From Labilithrix sp. (GTDB lineage: Bacteria; Myxococcota_A; Polyangia; Polyangiales; Polyangiaceae): a stretch of DNA of 50,901 nucleotides. Below are positions 40,363 to 48,997 of the stretch, in pieces. A program made the translations under genes and the position numbers. Within the stretch, counting starts at the first letter, position 1. Each line of letters starts with the position of its first letter. The stretch covers positions 1-50,901 of the forward strand of contig JAHBWF010000040.1 of the NCBI GenBank assembly GCA_019637105.1. The letters run 5' to 3'. The notes below the pieces were generated by a model, which saw only the letters and a program-made list of their open reading frames with translations, had not been told where the DNA came from and searched no databases.

Positions 40363-43115
40363 GGCGTCACCGTGAACTGGATCTTGGCAGCGCCCGAGGC
40401 GCCGTTGATGCCATCGACGTAGAGGTAGACGGGGACGTCCTTCTGGACGGCCGTGGTGAAGACACCGAGGTTCGACGTGCAGCTCGCGCGCGGGATCTCG
40501 GTGGTGACGTCCGCGCACTGGTTGCGGCCGTAGAGCAGGATGTTGAAGTTCGCGGTCGCGCGAGCCTCGAGGACGCCGGAGACGTCGGAGACGACCCGGA
40601 CGACGCCCTCCGGCCCGCTCCCGCCGCAGGCGCTCGACACGTTGCTCGCGAGGCCCGTCGTCTGCACGGTCGCGACTCCGCGCCGGGTCGCCGCGCCCGC
40701 TCCGGTGAGCGAGACGGTGTGACCGGGGCAGGCGGCGAGCGCGGGGAGCGTCTCGAGGGTGCACGTCGACGAACAACCGTCTCCGTTGACCGTGTTGCCG
40801 TCGTCGCACTCCTCGGCGCCGGCGACGAAGGTGTCTCCGCAGCCGGATGGAGCGATGTGGAGCTCGAGCGTGAAGCGCCCGCGCTGGACGGTGCCGGTGA
40901 CGTTCTGACCGTCGACGACGACGCGGTACGGCTGCCCCGCGTTGACGGGGACGATGACCTGCTGGCCGCCGTTCGAGACCGCGGCGTCGCAAGCGAGCTG
41001 CGGGCCAGAGCCGGAGCCGCAGCCGTTGCGGACGCCGACGGCCGAACGGAACGTGGCCTCCGTGATGGTCGCGGTGAGCACCCCGCTGATGGGGGGCGCC
41101 ACGTCGAACCAGGCGTCGGGGCCGTTGCTCGAACACGGCGAGAGCGTGTGCGTCGTCGTCGTGCCCGTCGTGGCGTGCGCGAGGTTGGTCGTACCGGAGA
41201 CGATCTTCGCGGAGTAGGTCCCGTCGGGATTCGCGACGTACGTGACCGGCGGGGCGGTCGAGCAAAGGTCGCGCGCCTTCTCGGTCTCGAGCTGGCACGT
41301 CGCCGAGCAGCCGTCGCCGTCGTCGGTCGCGCCGTCGTCGCAGGTCTCGCCGCCTTCGATCACGCCGTTGCCGCAAACCGAAGGCTTGATCTCGAGATCG
41401 AGGACGAACGGTCCCTCGACGCCGGTGGTGTTGCCGTCGACCACGAGGTAGTACGGCGTCTCCTTGTTGACGGCCGCGAAGAACGTCTTGGGACCGTTCC
41501 CCGTCGCGGCCTTGGAGCACGCGCCCTCGATGGGCGCGGTCGCCTCGGGAGTGACGCACGCGGCTCGGAGGGAGGCGAAGAGGTTCGCCTGCCCCCCACC
41601 GACCGTGACCTCGAGGTAGCCGTCGATGTCGCTCGTGAGCTGGTAGACGACGTCGCGCGCGGCGCTCTGGCAATGCGCGGCCGTGGTCGACGACCACTTG
41701 CTCGCCGGCAGCGTCCCCCCGGCCTCGGGGACCGTCGTGCCGTGCACGCGCAGCGCCCGCGGCCCGGGCGCGGGCGCCTCGAGGCGGATCGGCTTGCCGG
41801 GACAGGTGTACGACTCGGGGCTGCGCTCGACCTCGCAGCTCGCCGAGCAGCCGTCGCCGTCGACGACGTTGCCGTCGTCGCACTCCTCGCCTCCGTCCAC
41901 CAAGCCGTTGCCGCACGCCGCCGCCGTGAGGGTCGCGTTGAGGCTGTACAGCCCGGCGTTGGAGGTCGCGCTGCTGTCGACGAAGACGTAGACGGTCTGC
42001 TCGGCGAACACCGGCACGGTGCTCGAGAGCGGCGTCAGCGCGTCCGTCGCTCCTGCGCAGTCGAACTGGGAGTCGTTCGTCGTCCCCGCGCACTCGCGAC
42101 GGATGTGGAGCAGCGCGTTCGGGTAGTTCGCGAGGAGATCGAGCTTGAGCGCTCCCGTGACGGTCGGCGTGATGGCGTGGATCGCGTTCGGCCCGGCGCC
42201 CGTCGACGCGCACCCCGTCGCGTTCCCGCCGCCGTGCGCGAGCGTGCTCGTGTCCCCGGCGAAGCTCGCGGTGGTCGTGACGCGGTAAGGCATGCCAGGG
42301 CACGCCGACGCGGTCGACGTGTCCTCGAGCGCACACGTCGACGAGCAGCCGTCGCCGTCGACGGTGTTGCCGTCGTCGCACGTCTCGGGGTACTCGGCCT
42401 GTCCGTTCCCGCAGAACGCCGTCTGCACCTCGATGTCGAGGAGGAAGTCGCCCTTGCTCCCGCCGAAGCCGTCGACCATGAAGTACACGGGCGCGTTCGG
42501 GAAGATCGGGAACGCGATCTCCGTCGCGGCTTCGGGCGTCGAGGTGTTCTTGCACGCGAGCTCGGTCTTGATGTCCTCGCAGCCGCTCCGCGCCGAGAGC
42601 ACGGCCGCGAACGGCGAGACCAGGCGCGCGACCGCGCGGCCGACGGCGGGCGACGTCACCTTGTAGACCGCCTCGGGCCCCGAGCCGCCGCCGCACGTGG
42701 CGCCGTAGTGGTTGAAGAGGTCCGCGGTGCTCCCCGAGACGCTGGCCGTGTAGAGGGTGCCGCCGCCTTGCTGGGTGAGCGGGACCTCGACCGCGTTCGA
42801 GCAGAGGTCGCCGGGCCCGGCGGACTCGCGGCGGCACGTGGCGGAGCAGCCGTCGCCGTTCGACGGGTTGCCATCGTCGCACTCCTCGCCCTCCTCGAGC
42901 TTGCCGTTCCCGCAGCGGCTCCCCGGCGGACCGGTGTCGGGCGCGTCGGCGTCCGGCGTGGGATCGACGCTCCCGCCGTCGACGGACGCGTCGTCGGCCC
43001 CGGCGTCGGTGTCGAACGAGATGGGACCGTCGTTGGCCGCGCAGCCGACCGCGACGGGCGAGAGGATCAGCGCGGCGGCGAGCGCGCGCAACAGGAGCTT
43101 CTTCGGCAGGGACAT
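40359..43115 (-). CDS. Lipoprotein with five DUF4215 Cys-rich modules and PPC-like domains (paralog 2)
   Basis: 918 residues from ATG 43115. MSLPKKLLLRALAAALILSP to VAVGCAAN is a lipoprotein signal, then an Asp/Pro/Ser linker. The five modules start at RCGNGKLEEGEECDDGN, FCGNGQAEYPETCDDGN, ACGNGLVDGGEECDDGN, VCGNGVIEGGETCDDGA and GCGDTFVAGAEECDDGN, with PPC-like beta domains between them and a final one ending in QFTVTP. Aspartates inside the CDDGN...DGDGCS segment make calcium binding plausible but it is not proven. It is encoded 14 nt after the vWA gene and overlaps paralog 3 by 4 nt, so the row is one operon. Sequence divergence between the three paralogs is high outside the Cys modules, pointing to old duplications. 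Confidence 0.9.
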   Translation of the reverse strand: MSLPKKLLLRALAAALILSPVAVGCAANDGPISFDTDAGADDASVDGGSVDPTPDADAPDTGPPGSRCGNGKLEEGEECDDGNPSNGDGCSATCRRESAGPGDLCSNAVEVPLTQQGGGTLYTASVSGSTADLFNHYGATCGGGSGPEAVYKVTSPAVGRAVARLVSPFAAVLSARSGCEDIKTELACKNTSTPEAATEIAFPIFPNAPVYFMVDGFGGSKGDFLLDIEVQTAFCGNGQAEYPETCDDGNTVDGDGCSSTCALEDTSTASACPGMPYRVTTTASFAGDTSTLAHGGGNATGCASTGAGPNAIHAITPTVTGALKLDLLANYPNALLHIRRECAGTTNDSQFDCAGATDALTPLSSTVPVFAEQTVYVFVDSSATSNAGLYSLNATLTAAACGNGLVDGGEECDDGNVVDGDGCSASCEVERSPESYTCPGKPIRLEAPAPGPRALRVHGTTVPEAGGTLPASKWSSTTAAHCQSAARDVVYQLTSDIDGYLEVTVGGGQANLFASLRAACVTPEATAPIEGACSKAATGNGPKTFFAAVNKETPYYLVVDGNTTGVEGPFVLDLEIKPSVCGNGVIEGGETCDDGATDDGDGCSATCQLETEKARDLCSTAPPVTYVANPDGTYSAKIVSGTTNLAHATTGTTTTHTLSPCSSNGPDAWFDVAPPISGVLTATITEATFRSAVGVRNGCGSGSGPQLACDAAVSNGGQQVIVPVNAGQPYRVVVDGQNVTGTVQRGRFTLELHIAPSGCGDTFVAGAEECDDGNTVNGDGCSSTCTLETLPALAACPGHTVSLTGAGAATRRGVATVQTTGLASNVSSACGGSGPEGVVRVVSDVSGVLEARATANFNILLYGRNQCADVTTEIPRASCTSNLGVFTTAVQKDVPVYLYVDGINGASGAAKIQFTVTP

Positions 43116-43129
43116 CGCGCGTATCTCCG

Positions 43130-44263
43130 TCAGTTGGGGCGCCGGATGCAGCCGAGGACGACGTCGAGCTTCGGCTGGGCCTCGGCGGGCGCTCCGCGCA
43201 CCATCTCGCAGGAGGCCGGGCAGAGGATGACCCGCTCGGGCGTCTTCGGATCGTCGTAGTAGAAGCCGCCGGTGGTCGCGCCGCACGCCGCCTTGTTCGC
43301 GACGCGGCGGACGTTGACCGTCGGATCGTTGTCGCCCGGCGTGAAGTTGAGCTCGACGGAGTCGAGATCCAGCACGCCCTTGTCCGGCGGGGGTGTCGGC
43401 AGGACGTACTCGCAGCCGATGGCGCTCGTGCGGATCGTCTCGAGCGCGTCGAGCAGCGCCTGCTGGGCCGCGGCGCCCCCGCCGACGTTGAACGCCGTCG
43501 GCGCGCCGCCGCCCGCGGCCGCGACCTTGTTCAGGTTCGAGAACGTCGCGCCCTGCATGCCGACCGCGAAGGTGCGGACCGACGGCTCGTTGCCGCCGGG
43601 CTTCGCCCCGCTCGCCGCGATGCCCGCGACCGCGTCGATCCCACCGCCGCAGCCCGCCGGATCCCCGTCGGTGACGAGGATGACCGCGCCCGCGTGCGGC
43701 TCGCTCTCGGCGAGCCACGTACGCATCGCGAGGATCCCGCCCTCGAGCGCGGCGCCCATCGGGGTGCCGCCGCCCGGAGTCGTCCCCGCCAGGCGCTGCT
43801 GGATGGGGAGCACGTTGTCCGGCAAGGGACCGATGGGCACCGAGAGGTTGGCGTACGTGCTCGGCTGGCACTGATCGCCCGCGACGGGCGGGAAGAACTG
43901 GAGCCCGACCTGCATCCCGACGACCTCGGAGCGATCGACGAACGAGCGGATGGCGTTCGTCGCGCTCGCCCACATCTCGGTCGACATCGAGCCCGAGCGA
44001 TCGAGGAGCACGACCAGCGCGAGCGGCACGGCCTGTCCCGTCACGGCCTCGCTGACGCACTTGCCGCCATCCTCGGGCTCACCGGCGTCGAGCTCGGAGT
44101 CGAAGCCGGGCGCCGGCTCCTCCTTCGGCGGCTCCACGAAGGCGTCGCGCGAGCTCGAGGAGCACGCGACGGAGAAGATCCCCGCCGCGAGCAGCGCCGC
44201 TCCGACGATACCTACGAAGGAAGAGCGCCGCGCGCCGAGTCCGCTGTACATGTCGATCCTCAT
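43130..44263 (-). CDS. von Willebrand factor A-domain lipoprotein
   Basis: 377 residues from ATG 44263. The signal ends in IFSVACSSSS, a lipobox. After an acidic linker the vWA domain (about residues 78-285) has an intact metal-ion-dependent adhesion site: LVVLLDRSGSMSTEMW (Asp-x-Ser-x-Ser), TTPGGGTPMGAALEG (Thr) and VILVTDGDPAGCGGG (Asp). The C-terminal 90 residues have Cys pairs (GCEYVLPTPPP, KAACGATTGGF, CPASCEM, LGCIRRPN) that may form disulfides. vWA MIDAS domains bind a divalent metal and a partner's acidic residue. It is encoded between paralogs 1 and 2, its start overlapping the stop of paralog 1 by 4 nt, so it is probably co-made with them and may bind them. Confidence 0.93.
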   Translation of the reverse strand: MRIDMYSGLGARRSSFVGIVGAALLAAGIFSVACSSSSRDAFVEPPKEEPAPGFDSELDAGEPEDGGKCVSEAVTGQAVPLALVVLLDRSGSMSTEMWASATNAIRSFVDRSEVVGMQVGLQFFPPVAGDQCQPSTYANLSVPIGPLPDNVLPIQQRLAGTTPGGGTPMGAALEGGILAMRTWLAESEPHAGAVILVTDGDPAGCGGGIDAVAGIAASGAKPGGNEPSVRTFAVGMQGATFSNLNKVAAAGGGAPTAFNVGGGAAAQQALLDALETIRTSAIGCEYVLPTPPPDKGVLDLDSVELNFTPGDNDPTVNVRRVANKAACGATTGGFYYDDPKTPERVILCPASCEMVRGAPAEAQPKLDVVLGCIRRPN

Positions 44264-46995
44264 GGCGTCACCGTGACGGAGAGCGTGCCCGGGCCGGTCG
44301 CGCCGCCGAGGCCGTCGATGAAGAGGTAAGTAGGCACCCCGGCGAAGGCAGGGAACGTCAGCTCACGCTCGATCCTGTTCGGCGACGCCGGCGCGTAGGC
44401 GCTGCAGCCGAGCTCGCTCGAGCCGTCCGTACAGGACTCACGCGCGTAGAGGACGGTCGGCCAGATGCCCTTGAGCTCGACCCGCATCGTGCCGGTGATG
44501 TCGGACGTGACCGCGATGACGCCGTCTCGCGCGCTCCCGCCGCACGTGCCGGAGTAGTTGGCCGTGAGGTTCGCGGTCGACAGCGTCACCACCGCGCTCC
44601 GGACCTCGTTCCCCACGCCGGCGAGCGTCACGGCGTGGCCGGGACAGGTGTTCGCTCCTGCCAGGGGCTCGAGCTTGCACGCCGCGCTGCAGCCGTCGCC
44701 GCTCGTCGTGTTGCCGTCGTCGCACTCCTCGACGCCGCCGACCACGCCGTCGCCGCAGTCCTCCGCCTTGACCGTGACATCGAGGGTGAAAGCGCCGCGA
44801 TCGTTGTTGAGGTTCGGCGAGTCGATGATGATCCAGTACGGCGTGCCCTGCGTGACGGGGTAGGCGAAGTGTTCGCCGCCGGGGCCGGCGGTGCGGTTCG
44901 AGCAGACGAGGAAGGCACCGCCGGTGCTCGGAGGACACGCCGAGCGGAGGGCGGGCGTCACGTTGTAGGTCGCGTCGACGTTGACGGCGAGCACGCCGTC
45001 GATGGGCGGTACGACCTTGAAGAAGGCATCGCGTCCCACGGTGGCGCCACAAGGCGCGGCCAGCGAGCCGGCGCTCGTGAGGTTCCAGTTGCCGCCGGTC
45101 AGGCGGGCGCTGTACCGATCCGTGGCGGCGTCATGAACGAGCGTGATGTCCTCGGCCCCCGCGCAGTCGTTGCGCGAGGGCGTGCCGAGCGGCTCGATCA
45201 CGCAGGTGGCGCCGCAGGTGTCGCCGTCGACGTTGTTCCCGTCGTCGCACTCCTCGCCGCCCTCGATCCGGCCGTTGCCGCAGACCGATTTCTCGATTTC
45301 GACGTCGAGCGTGAAGGGCCCCTCGAAGTTCGTCGCAAACGTCGGCCCGTCGACGATGAGGTAGTACGTCTCGCCGGCGTTGACCGGTCCTTGGACCCTC
45401 TCCTCGCCGTTGCCACCGTTCGCGTTCCCGCACGAGATGCTTCCGGTGGTGGTCGTACTGTTCTGCGGAAGGCAATTCGACCGGAGATCGAGCGTCAGGT
45501 TGAACGCGCCCTTCGCGCGCGCGGTCAGGTAGCCGTTGAACGGCGGGACGAACTGGTAGATGGCGTCCTTGCGCGCCGTCGTGCCCGAAGCGCACGTCCG
45601 CGCCGCCGCGGTGAGCGGCGTCGTGCTCGCCGACGTACGGAACGTCAGCGGCCCGTCGGTCGCGTCGCCGGCGAAGGCGATCGTCGCTCCGGGACACGTG
45701 TCGATGCCGGCCGGCATCGGCTCGAGCGTGCAGGTCGCGCTGCAGCCGTCGCCGTCGGCCGTATTGTCGTCGTCGCACTCCTCCGGCGCCTCGAGCACGC
45801 CGTTGCCGCAGGTCGCAGGCGCGAGCGTCAGCTCCATCGAGTAGAGGCCCCCGTTGGGGAAGCTCGCCGTCGACTTGCTGTCGACGAAGAGGGTGTACGT
45901 CTGGTTGGCCGTGACCGGGAACGTGACGCGCACCGGCCCCGTCGGCTCCATCCGGCACTCGACCTCGGTGCCGCTGCTGAAGCACTCGCGGCGGACGTGG
46001 ATCGCCGCCTCGGGCCACGCCGCGTGGAGCACCGCCGTGAGCACGCCGTCCATCGTCGGGGTGATCGCGTACGCCTGGTCCTTTCCGCCGGCGATGCTCC
46101 CGCAGCCGAACGCGCCCATCGTGTTCGACAGGAGGCTCACGTCACCCGCGAAGGACACGGTGCGCGGCGCGGCCGGATCGCCGACGAAGGTGTAGGCCAT
46201 GCCGGGGCACGCGCCGACGCCCGGGTTTCCACCCTCCAACTGGCAGCTCGCCGAGCAGCCGTCGCCCGAGACCGTGTTGCCGTCCTCGCACTGCTCCGGG
46301 TACGTGGCGACGCCGTCGCCGCAGAACGCCGTGGAGATCGACACGTCGAGCTTGAACTCGCCGCTCTGGCCGGCGGCGCCGTCGACGATCACGTAGAAGC
46401 TGTCGCCGGGCGTGACGGGCAGCGCGATCTCCGTCGAGCCGCCGCCCGCCGGCATCGATTTGCAGCTCGTCTCGGTCGTCGGGCTCGTGCAGTCCTTGCG
46501 CACGTAGAGGAGCGCGGCCCACTGCGCGCTCAGCCGCACCACCGCGCGCCCCGCGACGTCGGCCTTCACGAAGTAGACGCGATCCTTGCCATTTCCGCCT
46601 CCGCACGTCGGGCTGTCGAGCGTCGCCTGCGCGGTCGACGTGTTGCCCGTCACGCTGCCGACGCGCGCGTCTCCGCTGGCGGTCATCGGGAGCGGCGTGC
46701 CGGGGCAGGCGCTCGCCGGCGCGGTCTCCTCCGTGCAGGTCGCGCTGCAGCCGTCGCCGCTCCGCGTGTTGCCGTCGTCGCACTCCTCGCCTGGATCTTG
46801 GTTGCCGTCCCCGCACGCGGGGCCCGCCGGCCCCGCCTCGGGCAGGACCAGACCGCCGTCGGCGCCGGCCTCGTCGGGCAGCAGCTCGAAGCCGACGACC
46901 TGGTCGGAAGCGCACGCGGCGAGCGTCACGCCCACGAGGGCGACGACGAGCGAGAGCTTCATGGAGAGCGTGCGAAGGGAAGAGGGTTGCTTCAT
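44260..46995 (-). CDS. Lipoprotein with five DUF4215 Cys-rich modules and PPC-like domains (paralog 1)
   Basis: 911 residues from ATG 46995 (MKQPSSLRTLSMKLSLVVAL), signal to TLAACASD with a lipobox; ATG 46962 is a possible later start, neither with a clear ribosome site. Modules start at ACGDGNQDPGEECDDGN, FCGDGVATYPEQCEDGN, TCGNGVLEAPEECDDDN, VCGNGRIEGGEECDDGN and DCGDGVVGGVEECDDGN, separated by PPC-like beta domains. The last domain ends TLSVTVTP. It is the first gene of the four-gene operon, with an AT-rich region upstream (47093-47150) that could hold the promoter. The stop overlaps the vWA gene start by 4 nt. Confidence 0.9.
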   Translation of the reverse strand: MKQPSSLRTLSMKLSLVVALVGVTLAACASDQVVGFELLPDEAGADGGLVLPEAGPAGPACGDGNQDPGEECDDGNTRSGDGCSATCTEETAPASACPGTPLPMTASGDARVGSVTGNTSTAQATLDSPTCGGGNGKDRVYFVKADVAGRAVVRLSAQWAALLYVRKDCTSPTTETSCKSMPAGGGSTEIALPVTPGDSFYVIVDGAAGQSGEFKLDVSISTAFCGDGVATYPEQCEDGNTVSGDGCSASCQLEGGNPGVGACPGMAYTFVGDPAAPRTVSFAGDVSLLSNTMGAFGCGSIAGGKDQAYAITPTMDGVLTAVLHAAWPEAAIHVRRECFSSGTEVECRMEPTGPVRVTFPVTANQTYTLFVDSKSTASFPNGGLYSMELTLAPATCGNGVLEAPEECDDDNTADGDGCSATCTLEPMPAGIDTCPGATIAFAGDATDGPLTFRTSASTTPLTAAARTCASGTTARKDAIYQFVPPFNGYLTARAKGAFNLTLDLRSNCLPQNSTTTTGSISCGNANGGNGEERVQGPVNAGETYYLIVDGPTFATNFEGPFTLDVEIEKSVCGNGRIEGGEECDDGNNVDGDTCGATCVIEPLGTPSRNDCAGAEDITLVHDAATDRYSARLTGGNWNLTSAGSLAAPCGATVGRDAFFKVVPPIDGVLAVNVDATYNVTPALRSACPPSTGGAFLVCSNRTAGPGGEHFAYPVTQGTPYWIIIDSPNLNNDRGAFTLDVTVKAEDCGDGVVGGVEECDDGNTTSGDGCSAACKLEPLAGANTCPGHAVTLAGVGNEVRSAVVTLSTANLTANYSGTCGGSARDGVIAVTSDITGTMRVELKGIWPTVLYARESCTDGSSELGCSAYAPASPNRIERELTFPAFAGVPTYLFIDGLGGATGPGTLSVTVTP

Positions 46996-47329
46996 CGTGT
47001 TTGGCCCGCAGCTCGACGGTGCCCCCCTGAAGGGGAGCTCGACACCGCCCTGCCTTCCTGTCGTCGCCCCGCCGACGCCCGGGTCACGGCGCGAAAATTT
47101 TGCGTGATCGATTTTGATAAAACCCTATCGACCCTAAAATTCCGCAGCGAGCGCGAGCTTGGCGATCGGTGCGCGGATCCCGCACCTCGGTCCAGACCTC
47201 CCCCGTACGTCCTGCGTCGTGACCGGCCAAGGACTTCGAAACGGTACGCGAGCACGCCGCAATCTCCGTCGAGCGGCCGGGGCGCGAGGTCAAATTGCTT
47301 CGACATTCCTACCATGGTAGGAATGTGCG
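46996..47329. promoter_or_regulatory. Divergent regulatory region between the lipoprotein operon and vapBC
   Basis: 334 nt between divergent starts. The AT-rich patch 47093-47150, unusual in this window, contains TTTT/AAAA runs and probably holds the promoter of the lipoprotein operon; I could not assign a clean -35/-10 pair on the minus strand. On the plus strand, TTGCTT (47295-47300), 17 nt and TAGGAA (47318-47323) form a weak promoter that would place +1 near the antitoxin ATG. Confidence 0.45.
47303..47326 (+). promoter_or_regulatory. Perfect 24-bp palindromic operator of the toxin-antitoxin pair
   Basis: The 24-bp run 47303-47326 equals its own reverse complement (central CCATGG), ends 3 nt before the antitoxin ATG (47330), and covers the likely -10 and the ribosome site AGGA (47319-47322). 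Ribbon-helix-helix antitoxins bind such palindromes to repress their own operon. Confidence 0.8.
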
Positions 47330-47557
47330 ATGAGCAAGCCGGCGGCGAAGCTGTCCGTGAGCGTCCCCAGCGACCTCGCGCGGTCGGTGCGCCGACGGGT
47401 GGGACCGCGCGGGCTCTCCGGCTTCGTCGCTCGGGCCCTGGTGCACGAGCTCGAGCGTGAGCAGCTCGGAGCGTTCCTCGAGGAGCTCGAGCGCGAGATC
47501 GGGCCCGTCCCCGACCGCGCCCTCACGCGAGCACGACGAGCATGGCGAGGACGCTGA
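47330..47557 (+). CDS. vapB: Ribbon-helix-helix antitoxin (VapB-type)
   Basis: 75 residues. LSVSVPSDLARSVRRRVGPR has the N-terminal strand and helix of ribbon-helix-helix repressors (KLSVSVP as the DNA-contact strand), and LSGFVARALVHELEREQLGA is the second helix. The acidic C-terminal half would wrap the toxin. It overlaps the toxin gene by 16 nt (ATG of the toxin at 47542), standard in type II toxin-antitoxin operons. The perfect palindrome just upstream is the expected autoregulatory site. Antitoxin function is inferred from the small size, fold and the partner. Confidence 0.82.
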   Translation: MSKPAAKLSVSVPSDLARSVRRRVGPRGLSGFVARALVHELEREQLGAFLEELEREIGPVPDRALTRARRAWRGR

Positions 47558-47958
47558 TCCTCGACTCCGAGGCGCTCAACGCGCTCGCGCGTGCCAAAGA
47601 GCGCCCGACTCTTGCCCTCCGAGCTCGCGCCATCCTGACCGTGGCCCACGAAGAACGCGCGCTCGTGCGCGTCCCTTCGCCGGTGCTCGCGGAGGTGTAC
47701 CGCGGCGGCGCTCGCGACGCGCCGATCGATCACGTCTTGAACGACCGCGGGATCATCGTCACGCCGCTGACCGCGTCCATCGCGCGGCGAGGGGGCGCGC
47801 TCCTCGCGCGAGCGAAGCTGTCCAGCGCGCACGCCGTCGACGCGTTCGTGGTGGCCACGGCGATCGAGCTCGGGCCGGCGATCGTGGCGACCCACGATCC
47901 CGATGACATGAAGAAGCTCTCGGCGGGCATCCGGGAAGTCCGCGTCGTGTCGATCTAA
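47542..47958 (+). CDS. vapC: PIN-domain ribonuclease toxin (VapC-type)
   Basis: 138 residues. PIN-domain hallmarks: MARTLILDSEALNALARA with the first Asp (and Ser/Glu), SPVLAEVYRGGARDAP with a conserved Glu, SSAHAVDAFVVATAIELG with Asp, and VATHDPDDMKKLS with the last Asp. These acidic residues coordinate magnesium or manganese in RNA-cleaving VapC toxins. It overlaps the antitoxin by 16 nt. The end of the gene is followed by a tandem duplication of its own 3' portion. Whether the toxin is active or degraded cannot be told; all the acidic residues are present. Confidence 0.88.
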   Translation: MARTLILDSEALNALARAKERPTLALRARAILTVAHEERALVRVPSPVLAEVYRGGARDAPIDHVLNDRGIIVTPLTASIARRGGALLARAKLSSAHAVDAFVVATAIELGPAIVATHDPDDMKKLSAGIREVRVVSI

Positions 47959-48040
47959 AGATGACCTGAGGTCCCGATTGACATGAGGAAGCTCTCGACG
48001 GGCATCTCCGGGAAGGCTGCATCGTGTCGATCCGAAGATG
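47901..48040 (+). repeat. Imperfect duplication of the vapC 3' end
   Basis: The 63-nt sequence 47901-47963, which includes the last codons and stop of vapC, is repeated at 47975-48040 with about 83 percent identity (one 3-nt length difference). The copy has no start and its frame is broken, so it is a decaying remnant. Confidence 0.85.
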
Positions 48041-48382
48041 GCCGAGCTCTCCGTCGAGCTCCGGCCCCCCTGCGCTCGACTCGCTTCACCTCACCTCTCA
48101 CGAATCCTTCCGCCAGCCGAACGCCGGTAGGCGACTCTTAGGTAGGCGACAGGTAGGCGACTCCTCAACTCGGTCGTGAGACTCGGCCGTAGAGGCGCCG
48201 AGGGCTCGACCGCGTGTGCCTGCGCCGCGACGCTCGTGCCTACGCCGCCGCGGGTCCGGCGGCGCGCAGCTTTTGCATCGCGACGCAGACCTTGCCCGCC
48301 GATGCGCTCTTTGCGCCGGATTTTCCCGTCGATCGCGTCGGCACGAGCGGTGCTCTAAAGGAGGTGAGAACGGAGAGCTCTG
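48041..48382. other. Intergenic region with short repeats, no gene seen
   Basis: About 340 nt between vapC and the stress-protein gene. It contains three copies of GGTAGGCGAC at 48126-48135, 48141-48150 and 48152-48161, and a T-rich patch near 48271-48277. The ribosome site of the next gene, CGGAGAG, is at 48371-48377. No other gene is supported. Confidence 0.5.
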
Positions 48383-48997
48383 ATGAAGCCCGAAACCACC
48401 CCCCGCACCGTCATCGTCGCTGCGCTCGACGGCTCGGCCGCCACCGAGCAGGTCATCCTCACCACCCTTCGTATGGCGCGAGCGCTCCGCGCCGACGTTC
48501 ATCTCGCGCACGTCGTCGACATCGGCGCCTCGGGGAGCGGCGCCGTCGCTGCGATGGAGGCGATGCGCGAAGGGCAGGCCCTCCTCGAGGAGGCGAAGGC
48601 GCGGATGTCCGAGGAGCTCACGTCGCGGATCACCGTGCACATCGCGCTCGACACCCCGTCGCGTTACGTCATCCAGCTCGCGAACGACCTGGGGGCGGAC
48701 CTCGTCATCGTCGGGACGCACCGCAAGGGCATGCTCGATCGCCTGTTCCTCGGCTCGGTCTCGCAAGCGGTCGTCCGGGGCGCGCCCTGCCCGACGCTCG
48801 TGGCGCGCGCGAAGGAGCACGCCTCCACGCCCGAGATCGAGCCACCTTGCCCGGCGTGCCGCGCGGCACAAGAGGCGAGCGGCGGCGAGACGCTGTGGTG
48901 CGCGCAGCATTCGGAGAAGCACGCCCGCGCCCGCCTGCACTACGAGGTGCCGGCCTCGTTCGGCACTGGCGCGATGTTCCTCCGCCCCAACCCGTGA
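48383..48997 (+). CDS. Universal stress protein with C-terminal Cys/His tail
   Basis: 204 residues from ATG 48383, which follows CGGAGAG. The Usp fold (about residues 8-147) has TVIVAALDGSAATEQVILTT at the start and the ATP-binding signature GTHRKGMLDRLFLGSVSQAV (G-2X-G-9X-G-S). The tail of about 55 residues has paired cysteines and histidines (PPCPACRAAQEASGG, LWCAQHSEKHARARLHYEVP), a metal-binding-like pattern that typical Usp proteins lack. The last 18 codons are part of a tandem repeat that continues past the stop. Usp proteins raise survival under stress; the tail may bind zinc or a partner, which is inference. Confidence 0.9.
   Translation: MKPETTPRTVIVAALDGSAATEQVILTTLRMARALRADVHLAHVVDIGASGSGAVAAMEAMREGQALLEEAKARMSEELTSRITVHIALDTPSRYVIQLANDLGADLVIVGTHRKGMLDRLFLGSVSQAVVRGAPCPTLVARAKEHASTPEIEPPCPACRAAQEASGGETLWCAQHSEKHARARLHYEVPASFGTGAMFLRPNP

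Noticed and set aside
35008-40422. 1804-codon open frame on the plus strand
   Set aside because: It is antisense to several lipoprotein genes with clear signals and Cys modules; composition is Arg/Asp/Ala shadow-like.
46996-47160. Sigma-54 promoter in the AT-rich region before the lipoprotein operon
   Set aside because: No GG-N10-GC core with proper flanks was found by eye; the AT-rich patch is reported only as a likely promoter area.
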